From Chrysomallon squamiferum (taxonomy: Eukaryota; Mollusca; Gastropoda; Neomphalida; Peltospiridae), in NCBI GenBank assembly GCA_012295275.1, contig CM022673.1, positions 10,092,788 to 10,156,787 on the forward strand: a stretch of 64,000 nucleotides of DNA. Reading direction: 5' to 3'. Both the position numbers and the translations under genes were made by a program. Positions 54,382 to 64,000 of this stretch are shown piece after piece; positions within the stretch are counted from its first letter, which is position 1, and each line of letters opens with the position of its first letter. Under the pieces are notes generated by a model. That model saw only the letters and a list, made by a program, of their open reading frames with translations, searched no databases and was not told the DNA's origin.

Positions 54382-55093
54382 AGATTAATTGTAAAGATTC
54401 ATATACATCTTATCGTTTATTCTATTTTATTGCCTGATGTAGAAAATACAAAAGAAAATAGTTAAATTAACTTTTCATTGCATTTTAAATTCTATTTTTT
54501 GTTTTCTTTTTGCCTTTTCCGACTGATAAATCCTCTTCAATCAATAAAACTAAATTCTTTCGATTAAAAAATATAGCTGGGCTTTAAATTGTCTTTTCAA
54601 AGACAGTTTGTTTTTAGCACTGATCAAAAAGTGATTAAAATTAATCTGATTAGATCACGTGACTGTTAAAAACTAAAGGAGAAACACACATTCCCAAAAT
54701 AAGTAGTATTTTATTTAATTGAATTTTCATGTTTCTTTATTTACCGATTTAAAGATAATACAAATAGTCAAGCTTCGTGTGTAAGTGAGTGTGATGAATA
54801 CACATGAATATATAATGTACAGAAGCATGAACATGCATAGATATGTGCAGTAACATGTAGATACGTACATACACACATATACACACGTATATGTAAAAAG
54901 TATTTACAAGCATGTTATTATTGTTCTTTTATAATACCAATTGATCTGTTCTTAATTTTGTCATCTTTATTTGTCTTTGTGTGTGTGTGTGTTTGTGTGT
55001 GTGGGTTTTTCTTCATCTATTTGCATATAACATGCTGTGTACAGTGATCAATCAATATAATAAGTAAACTCTATAAACGTATAATAATTAGCA

Positions 55094-55850
55094 CCTACAT
55101 AATACCCATCTCCTAAGCAGAAGTCATTTCTAAGCCCCTCATAGATTTCGGAATCACCTATTAGCAAATGACTGATATAAAAAGTTAATGGCTACATTAT
55201 ATCTAACCTTTGTCACAAATCCCGTATAAGTATCATGTTAGTGTAAAACAAAATTACATTTGTCAGTAATGAACAATATATTTACTTTGAAACACTAAAC
55301 GCCATCTAAAACTTGATGCCTAAACGCTATTTGTACTATACTAATTCCAAAATTAAAATATCCTTTGTTTTTTTTTATTTTTGTTTTTGTTTTTTCACAG
55401 ATGATTTCGGTACAGTCGGGTCAAACAGAGATAAAAAAAGAAAGGTTAACAAATACTCACATATTTATGTAACAGCTAAAACATTTATTTATATACAGAT
55501 AATTTCCTTAACAACCCCTGCAAATGAAACAAATGCTTTTTAAAATATTATTTCTACTTAAACGGTAAACTGAAACTAATCCAGTGACAATAATTTAAAG
55601 TGAATCTGTCGGTGGAGTTTTTGGCACCAAATTTACAGCAGTTTTTCTCGTATTTAGTTTAAACAAAACAATCGAATGATCGAGCAAAATGTTAATGTGG
55701 AACATTATAGGTACAGACATGCAAAAACTCTGATTCATTTTTACCAACTACGTAATTCCATCTCCTAAGCATAAGACAATTTCTAAACCCCTCCTTTGGA
55801 AGATTTTGGAATCAGCTATTAGCAAATGACTGATATTAAAAAGTTAATGG
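55094..55850. repeat. Dispersed direct duplication, about 100-bp unit
   Basis: Copies at 55094-55191 and 55746-55850 share CATCTCCTAAGCA, TTTCTAA, CCCCTC, GGAATCA and the block CTATTAGCAAATGACTGATAT followed by AAAAGTTAATGG. They lie about 650 bp apart with unrelated sequence between. Confidence 0.8.
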
Positions 55851-56329
55851 AACAAACTGTAAAATAAGTGTTGTAGATGAAACAAGTAAATATCGGACAT
55901 ATGTTTGTAAAATAAATATTTTAGAGTAAGTCCTTTCGAACATTAGGAAATCAACATATAAATCTGCATTAGCATATTGCAGAATAATTATTTTCGTGTA
56001 AAATAGAATCAGTGGTTTCAAACATGTGGATATCAGCAAATACGTATACACTAATATAAAGCAAACTAATTATTTTCGAAGGAGAAAAATATGAAGCATC
56101 ATACAAGTAATGATTTCGCAGCGACATGAAAATAAATGAAAATATATTCTATACAAAAATGTCAAATAATAACAGTCTTGCGTGCAAACATCTAAATAAG
56201 GAAATAAATATAAATATGTTTTAGAAAAGATAGTTCCAGAAACGATGACCTTGCTTTTAATAAGCCTATGTACAGATGTGAAAAATAGTGATTCTAAAAC
56301 AAATAAGTTGTAAGAAACAGTAATGCTGC

Positions 56330-56620
56330 ATATGTAATAATGAGTATACATATAGGTATACACAGATAAATATACTACATACATACTTAAATACATACAT
56401 TATATACATACATAAATATATACATACAAACATACATATGCACATAAAACATCCATCCACCCATATATGCACATATTCACTTATACATAGACACATACAT
56501 AACAGATTCATATATATCAATCTACCTACATACATACATTCATATATATATATATGTATATATATAAGTCTCCATCCATCCACCCGTACCTTCTTACTTA
56601 CCTATCTACCTATCAACACA
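56330..56620. repeat. Degenerate CATA/CCAT-rich region
   Basis: Imperfect ACATACAT, TATATA and CATCCACC units. Apparent Tyr/Ile-rich and His/Thr-rich open frames here are repeat artefacts. Confidence 0.8.
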
Positions 56621-57179
56621 TATGTCTATATTTCTAATAAATAAATAAATAAATAAATAACACTGAAAAAAACAAAAAAAACATTTGAAAATTGTCAACA
56701 AATTAATCGGAGCATCAAAAGTAATGTTAAATTATTGGTTATCTTCTACATCTGACACTTAATTTTTTTTTTTTTTTTCCATTATTATTATTAATTCTTC
56801 CGGCTTTATTATCTTTATCATCATACGTACAATTCAATGAGTACAATTCCTTCGCGTCATTTTCCTAATGCATTCCGTCATAACAAAACGATAACAGTAG
56901 TAGATTATCATAGAAAAAACCCACAACAACAACAAGAGCCAATCTGTCATTAGAGCATATCATCTGTTTATCTTCAGCTGGCATTAAGCTGTGATGATTA
57001 TTAAAGTGTATCTCCAGTGATCTGACAAAACGTCTAAAATGATTTTAGTAAACTTTCAAGTGATTGCTTGTTTTGTTCCTGTTTTTTTTTTTTTTTTTTT
57101 TTTAAATGCCTTTGGTTGAGCTGACATAGAGTTTAAATGCATTTTGTACAGTAACTAATTTTTTTTTTTCTGTTTGATT

Positions 57180-57350
57180 CGTGATACCGGTCGGAATAAT
57201 TAAGTAACAAAGTGCGGCAGTAAAATAAGACGATCGGTTTATGAGACCAGCAGTTTTGTAAGGCTGCAGAATAACGTGTCCGAGGAGATTAACGGGAGGC
57301 TGCGATTTTCCTTTTCATTTTGTGAACGCGTGAAGTTATGTGGAAGCTTT
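57180..57350. other. Complex-sequence island
   Basis: Repeat-free, GC-richer stretch between poly-T runs and the 28-bp minisatellite. No coding potential; possible regulatory element. Confidence 0.25.
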
Positions 57351-57574
57351 AAAAACTAAAATACTAATAAATGATGCGAATGATATATCATCTACGTTGA
57401 AGATTAGTTGACTGTAGATAAAACAAAACAAGCAAGTGTGAGAAAATGATTGTACGAGTTTTTCGTTTCGTCGGACTGATGTCACGAAATAAAGAAAAGA
57501 AAACTAATGAAACAAGACTTTTGTCTCATTAACCATCTAAGAAATGAATTAAAAACAACGAAACAAGAAAATTA

Positions 57575-58310
57575 ACTACCTAACCATCTAACAGTTCAGT
57601 TAACTAACTACTTAACAAGAAAGTTAACTAAGTAACAACTTATCAAGCAGTTTAAATTACTAACTAACCACTAAGCCAGTTAACAATCAGCTATTTTACC
57701 AGCCAGTTAACAACCATCTAACAAGCCACTGAATAATCACGGAAGAAGAAAATTAACCAACTGACACCTTAACTAGCCATTTAAATTACTGACCTTCCAA
57801 CAAACCTTTATAAGTAACTAATCTTCTAATAAACCTTTTAAGTAACTAACTTCCTAAAAAGCCTTATAAATAAAAAAGCTTTTTAAATAACTAACCTTCT
57901 AACAAGTCATTTAAATAACTAACATTCTAACAAGCAATTAACTAACTAATCATCTAACAAGCCTTTTAAATAACTAACCTCCTAACAAGCTTTTTAAATA
58001 ACTAACATTCTAACAAGCTTTTTGAATAAGAAACCTTCTTAAAAGTCATTTAAATAACTAACATTCTAACAAGCAATTAACTAACTAATCATCTAACAAG
58101 TCTTTTAAATAACTAACCTCCTAACAAGCTTTTTAAATAACTAACATTCTAACAAGCTTTTTGAATGAGAAACCTTCTTAAAAGTCATTTAAATAACTAA
58201 CATTCTAAAAAGCAATTAACTGACTAATCGTCTAATAAGCTTTTTAAATAACTAACCTTCTAACAAGCCTTTTTAATAACAAAACAATTAGATAACTAAT
58301 CATGTAACTA
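57575..58310. repeat. Minisatellite with 139-bp higher-order period
   Basis: Units of about 28 bp built on CTAACAAGC-TTTAAATAACTAAC. Blocks of five units recur as a 139-bp higher-order repeat: the same unit variant begins at 57924, 58063 and 58202. The left part (57575-57900) is more diverged. Confidence 0.9.
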
Positions 58311-58872
58311 GGTGATAAACAAACCAATCAACAATATTTTCTCTCAGTCTGACAGGCTCAATAATAATATGAAATAAAAAATTATACACTTTTCTTTGAA
58401 AGCAAAAAAAAAAAAAATACCAGGATATCTTGGATCAATCTTGGTCGTGAATAATTATCTTTTCCAAATGTCTGTCTGACTTTCATGAAAATTTCTTGAG
58501 GTTCTGCGGGGGCATATTTCATCAACGAGTGTTTTAGCAAGCAAGAAGTTTTATATAATTTTTTTTTTTTTTTAATTTTCAAGGTTATTGCTTGACTCAA
58601 ATGGGAGGAAATGTTACTGGGGCTCTAACAACTGTAATCTCAGAACGTGGCACAAAAATGGCCTGTTGTTAGAAGTCTAGCTTCTCAGAATTTTTTTTTT
58701 TTTTTTCAAAACAGCAAAAAAAAAAAAAAAAAAAAAAACAGTTACGTTTACGTGGGTTCCTAGGGCAATGTAAGTATATTTTAAAAAATAAATGCAAAGT
58801 TGGCGATTAAGTTAATGTAACCAGCTTTCTGAACTGAGAATATCAGACTGGTAGTAATTTGTTGGTTCATTT

Positions 58873-58976
<104 letters not shown>

Positions 58977-59199
58977 TTTTAGAAACTGAAGGTGGAAAAA
59001 TATGTTCTTCTATAAAGAAAATTAATTCACTATTAAACACCTATCTGATATTCCATTCCTGAAAAGAATAATGGCGATTCGCTTCATATTGAAAATAATA
59101 ATAAAAATATATAAAAAACAAAAAAAAAAAAAAAAAACATTTAAAGCGGATAGCGATACAAATTTAATTTCATAATCGCCATGTTGAACTAATATTGAC

Positions 59200-59450
59200 A
59201 CAATTTACATCAAAGCCGCTTACTCCTCATCGAAACATGACGGTGTTGAAGTCGCGGGATAATTTCTGTTTGTTTAACTTTTTAAATGCACGAATTACCG
59301 TCATAGAGAGCCTCTAAACAAAGAGCTGAAAGTTAAAAATCAGGTAACGTTAGATTAACGCTCGCGATCGTTCAAAGGCTCGCTATTTATCGTGCGTTTC
59401 TCTCGCATCCTCTATTCTTCCAAAATTCAAAGCGCCATAAATGAAAATAT
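59200..59450. other. Complex-sequence island near neuropeptide gene
   Basis: GC-richer, repeat-free sequence containing CTCGCGATCG and homeodomain-like cores, 0.8 kb beyond the 3' end of the FxRIamide coding exon. Possible regulatory element, from composition alone. Confidence 0.25.
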
Positions 59451-60182
59451 TTCTCTTTATATGGCAAGTTGTTTTATTATAATCATTTAACAGCTTATTA
59501 TCACAACATAAATTTCATTAGAAAGCCTGTTTTACACGTTTCATTTTTTTTTTTTTTATTATTATTATTATTTTTTTTATTTTCAGTTTTGTTTTCAGCG
59601 AGCAGTTAAGATTTTGCTCAATGGTTAGAACTCCTATTGGCTGCAGGATCAACGCTACTTAACGGCATCTAGTAGACTTTTTTTTTGTGAGGGCTGGTGC
59701 TCTGGTTATCAAATGCTCTGGTATGAGATTTATTGTCTACAGGAAAACAGCATATAACAAAAAATCCCTTGCTTAATTAATTAATCCCAAACAATTGTTG
59801 TCCATCTTCATGTAATTATTCCCCATAAATTTTTTTAATGCGTTGTCCATTTATGTAAACTTCAAAAAGCAAATAAAACAAAACTTTTTGTGACCAAAGG
59901 CTTCTTATAATAAAAAAACTAAGCGATGAAATATCATTGATACTTTTGTTTCGAAATGTGTGTGTGTGTGTGTGTTTAACTTTTATGTCATTTGAAAAAC
60001 ACTGATCTAAAGAGACAGAAAGAAAGAATATGTATGTTTGCGAGTACGTACGTGTGTCTGTAATAAACAGACACTGAAATCACCATTTCAACAAACCATC
60101 ATAATTAAACGACTGTTATTTCATTCATTCGTCATCGCAGACTGCACAGCAAACACAGATAAATAAACACTTAGTCTCACCT

Positions 60183-60216
60183 GAGGACGGGATTTTCCTA
60201 AATTCAGGTACAAGCT
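60183..60216 (-). other. 3' UTR of FxRIamide gene, possible splice donor
   Basis: Reading on the - strand, 34 bases after the stop codon comes CCTCAG|GTGAGACT, a near-consensus donor with the GT at 60181-60182. It may start a 3' UTR intron. No matching acceptor was assigned. The nearest minus-strand AATAAA is at 59728-59733. Confidence 0.3.
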
Positions 60217-60897
60217 TTACACGGATTTGACGTCAACGCTTCTTTTCCCAATGCGAACGAACTGGGACTGTCGATTCCCGCTCCTCTGGGCGTAGCTTAT
60301 GGGCGTCTTCTCTAATCCTCCGAACCCGTACTCGCGGGCCATGCGAAGATAAGCCGACGAGGGGATTTTTCCAATACGGATGAAAGCATTTCTTCTCTTT
60401 TGGAAGTTATCACCACTGTAACCGTCTGATTTTCCTATCCGTACAAAACTGCTGGGTACTCGCTTTGGGTCCGAATCCTTGCCAATGCGAACGAAGCTGC
60501 TGCCAGCTTTTCCTATTCTCAAAAAGCTGCTGCCAGCTTTTCCTATTCTAACAAAGCCGCTGCCAGCTTTTCCTATTCTCACGAAGCGACTCGGAGCTCG
60601 GCCTATTCTCAGAAAACGACTTATGGCTCGCTTTTCGGGATCAACGACGTCGTCATCCTCGATGAGGTCTGGACTGACGCCCTCGTCGTCTTCGACCGAT
60701 TTCCCGATTCGAAGAAAAACATTCTTTGACCTGCCTCCCCTTTTGTCGACGTCGTCGGAGGGGTTTTCGTCGTTGACGCCGAGGTCGCTGCCGGCGGGTG
60801 ATTCGAGAGGGGAGGCGCTGGTGAAGTGGTTGAACAGGCTAATACTGACGAGTGTGAAGACGGCAAATGAAAACATACGTGGAACCATTCCTAGCAT
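60217..60897 (-). CDS. FxRIamide neuropeptide precursor
   Basis: Secreted prohormone of the molluscan FxRIamide family. The 226 residues start with a signal peptide (residues 1-28, hydrophobic core FAVFTLVSISLF), then an acidic spacer. Nine peptides end in FxRI followed by an amidation Gly and a basic cleavage site: ...NVFLRI (about 54-64), AISRFLRI (91-98), APSRFVRI (101-108), AGSGFVRI (111-118), AGSSFLRI (121-128), AGSSFVRI (131-138), VPSSFVRI (147-154), NAFIRI (170-175) and QSQFVRI (210-216). All should be released by prohormone convertase at K, R or KR and alpha-amidated. A tenth unit, IPSSAYLRM followed by Ala-Arg (178-188), has lost the amidation Gly. The coding region is one exon; the acceptor TTTTCAG (AG at 60909-60910) lies 11 bases before the ATG, so a 5' UTR exon must lie further right. 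It is the only neuropeptide gene seen here. Confidence 0.94.
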   Translation of the reverse strand: MLGMVPRMFSFAVFTLVSISLFNHFTSASPLESPAGSDLGVNDENPSDDVDKRGGRSKNVFLRIGKSVEDDEGVSPDLIEDDDVVDPEKRAISRFLRIGRAPSRFVRIGKAGSGFVRIGKAGSSFLRIGKAGSSFVRIGKDSDPKRVPSSFVRIGKSDGYSGDNFQKRRNAFIRIGKIPSSAYLRMAREYGFGGLEKTPISYAQRSGNRQSQFVRIGKRSVDVKSV

Positions 60898-60916
60898 CGT
60901 GGCGTGGTCTGAAAAT

Positions 60917-61336
<420 letters not shown>

Positions 61337-62455
61337 GAGGTAGATGGGTAAATAGATTGAAACAGAGAAACAGACAGACGGTGAAAAACTATTATAGCAA
61401 CAACAACAACAACAACAACAAAACCCTTTCTATTTCAGAATTAATTTTATATGCAAGACTTACTGCACCAAACAAAAGACGAACAAATTCTACGAAACTA
61501 AACAGTAAAAACAACGTATTAATATTAATGGACGATTCGTGTGTGTGTGTTAATCCCGGGGGGACGCGGTCAGATGCTGCGTGAAATTGTAAAGAAATTA
61601 AAACACGCTGATTACTGAAATAAAACTCATGGAAGATAGCGTCTGACATTTTCCTCTATCATTCTGACTTAACTGAGAGTCGCGAACGAGGCTGATTAAT
61701 TGATGACATATCCACACAGATTAAAAAAACAACAACAACAACAGAACAGCTTCAACAGAGTCAGTGCTTTAAAATTAAGAGATATAAGAATATTACCGGA
61801 TTCGTTTTAGGGTCAGTACTTAGGTTTTGGACTTGATGAATTTCTATAATAAATAAAGATTGGAGATCGCATGTTGTTGAAAAAAAATAAATAAAATAAA
61901 TATGGTTTAATTTGATAAAATATTTCTGCTACATTTCTTTTCGTACGAAGATGTATTATGTCTTATTTAAATCTGATTTGAATTCATGCTCGGTCTCTGT
62001 TCGTACAAAGTTATATTATGTCTTCCTTAAATGTGATTGGATTTTATGTGAATGAATCGTTCATTCGTGCAGAGTGGTTCGATAAGTCATATCGTCTGGA
62101 TGCACCTTAACGAAAGAAGCAGCTCTTGGAAACTCAGGTTCTAGGGGGAAAAAATATGATAAAAGATGTCTGCAAATTGTGTATTTCAGTTTCTTGTACA
62201 GAGATTTATAGATCACTTTAATAAAGCCAATTAAAGGAAGTAATCTCATCAAAATACACACACAAACATAGTCACATACATACATACATACCCATACATA
62301 CACAAACCAACACAATTCAGATACAGAAGAAAAAATCAGAATGAAATACTTAGTTTTGTTTTCTTGCTTGAATATTTTCTGAAGAAAACGTTTTGAAACG
62401 TAACTGTACATTTAAAATGTATTTTATTTTACTGAGTGTGTTTATTTTTTATAAA
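61337..62455. other. FxRIamide upstream region, nothing definite
   Basis: Includes a short CpG-containing patch (about 61545-61600) that could be part of a 5' UTR exon or promoter of the minus-strand gene, and a degenerate CATA run near 62275-62305. No firm exon. Confidence 0.3.
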
Positions 62456-62458
62456 TGT

Positions 62459-62612
62459 ATCTGTATGTATGTATGTATGTTTATATGTGTGTATATATGT
62501 TTGTATGTATATATGTTTTTAATGTAAGTATGCCTGTATGTATGTATGTGTGTATGTATGTATGTATGTATGTATGCATGCATATATATATGTATGTATG
62601 CATGTATGTGTA
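62459..62612. repeat. (TATG)n microsatellite
   Basis: Imperfect ATGT/TATG tetranucleotide array with interruptions. Confidence 0.92.
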
Positions 62613-63046
62613 TGAAGAGAGAAAGAAAGAGAGATGAAATGAGAGAATGAATGACAGAAATAAAGATATATATTATAAAGAGGTCAAAGAAGATGACAGA
62701 GACTGATAAGGAAATAGAGAATAAAATATAATTTTTAAAAAGATGACATACGGCAATATTACATAACTTAGTATTCATTACTGAAGGTATTTCTTTCCCG
62801 AGCATTTAATAAAGTGAAAAAAAAAAAAAATGAAAACCGTTATAATTACAATCGATTAATTGCCATAACCGATGCCAGCAGGTGTAAAATGATAATTCAG
62901 TTGTCTCCGTTTTAACACGTTGTCCATCATACGAGGGTGAAAGGTGTGTCTAAAAGCAGAAACCTAATCTGATAAACTGTGCTGACGGATTGCGGTGACA
63001 GTCTTTTCATTAGAAATATTCTTACAATAGCCAAGCTAGGTTTTAA

Positions 63047-63173
<127 letters not shown>

Positions 63174-64000
63174 TATGCGTGTATGTTTGTGTATATTCAC
63201 TCACGCAAATACAGGTTTATATAGTTAAAGAATGGTACCATTGTATCATGGGAGTTTACTGATGAAGACACAGTTAAAGTTAAATTAAAAAGGTAGAGGA
63301 AAATGAAATAAAAGAGGAAAGGAAAGAAACAGAAAGGAAAGAAATGTGGAAAGAACAAAACATTTGAAGGAAAGAAGGAAAAAGAAATTATATTAGGAAC
63401 GATGGGGGAAGAAAAAAAAAGAGAAGGAAAAAGAAGGCAGAAACGATGTAATAAATAAATATATATCTATATTTTCTTTTTTGTTGCTTGGCTTACATAG
63501 AACCTAACAGTCATATGACATAAACACTAACGCTTTTACATAAATGGGTCAAAACTAAAAATAACGTCTTTACTTCTTTCTCGAGCTGGTCAAAAGCATT
63601 TTGTGATGCTTAGTAATATGAATACACTGTCAAATCTCAATACTGTAAGGAATAATTTTGTGTTTCAGGGCCAAGAAGGCAAACATAGCATAGAACGTAC
63701 CACTGCAGAAACTTCAGAACTTCGGGAAAATTATTTTCTTTATTTCTATCTTCCTACAAATATATCATCTCACCAACGAAATCATTTCTCTTCTTTTATT
63801 ACTAGATTTTTTTTTTTGATTTTTTTTTTTAAATTATTTTTGTTTTTAATCTTTTGTCAAACTTCAAAACGGATAATCCCCGTCCTTCGATTTCGTATTT
63901 TAAAAAAAACAAACAAAAAAAACAAACAACATCTTGTAAGAATTTCTTTGAAGACATGATCTACTGTGTTATGTTTTTGGCTGCGTCTTTTTGTGTTTGG
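63174..64000. other. Right edge of window, nothing recognised
   Basis: Purine-rich stretch at 63285-63450, then AT-rich sequence. A TTTCAG followed by a short open frame near 63668 has no recognisable product. Confidence 0.35.

Noticed and set aside
55313-55543. Open frame with an internal TTTTTCACAG acceptor and short downstream exon-like stretch
   Set aside because: No homology and no convincing donor or partner exon; best treated as chance.
59605-59660. tRNA-like string CAATGGTTAGAACTCC
   Set aside because: Only an A-box-like match; no B box at the expected distance.
63603-63959. 118-residue frame with a possible TTTCAG acceptor inside
   Set aside because: No recognisable domain; the second half is low-complexity Phe/Lys from T- and A-runs. 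It could be an edge exon of an unseen gene, but nothing supports it.

Overview
This is AT-rich animal nuclear DNA: split genes with GT-AG introns, very dense microsatellites (ATT, AG/CT, AC/GT, TATG), and no bacterial-type operons. The best taxonomic clue is a complete FxRIamide neuropeptide precursor near the right end. That peptide family is typical of molluscs, so the source is most likely a mollusc, or less likely another lophotrochozoan. The class (cephalopod, gastropod or other) cannot be settled from the sequence alone.

Region 1 (1-12.8 kb, + strand) is the CHD1L/ALC1 gene, a PARP-activated nucleosome remodeller. Its first exons lie left of the window. I resolved 23 exons that join in one frame for 949 codons plus a stop: SNF2 ATPase lobes 1 and 2, a linker, a macro domain and, unexpectedly, a C-terminal BRCT-like domain. 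Two introns near the 3' end carry clear U12 (minor spliceosome) signals: one GT-AG type in the macro-domain tail, and one AT-AC type inside the BRCT-like domain. Intron 1 has an apparent AT instead of GT at its donor.

Region 2 (12.8-15.2 kb) is a short intergenic gap with the likely 3' flank of CHD1L and the promoter side of the next gene, including a GTCACGTGAC palindrome. Region 3 (15.2-33.1 kb, + strand) is a complete 12-exon M1AP (meiosis 1 associated protein) gene of 527 codons, close to the 530 residues of the human protein. One of its introns has a GC donor.

Region 4 (33.1-60.2 kb) is a gene-poor interval between the convergent M1AP and neuropeptide genes. It holds microsatellites, three tRNA-derived SINE-like heads, a higher-order minisatellite with a 139-bp period, foldback structures, short segmental duplications, and islands of complex sequence with CRE (TGACGTCA) and TCTCGCGAGA motifs that may be regulatory. 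I found no convincing coding exon there.

Region 5 (60.2-64 kb) has the FxRIamide precursor on the - strand: one coding exon, 226 residues, nine amidated FxRI peptides and one degenerate copy. Just upstream is a compound microsatellite of about 420 bp.

The three genes do not form a pathway: a DNA-damage remodeller, a meiotic recombination factor and a neuropeptide. Exon limits were read by eye from splice signals, frame continuity and remembered family sequence. No alignment or RNA evidence was available.
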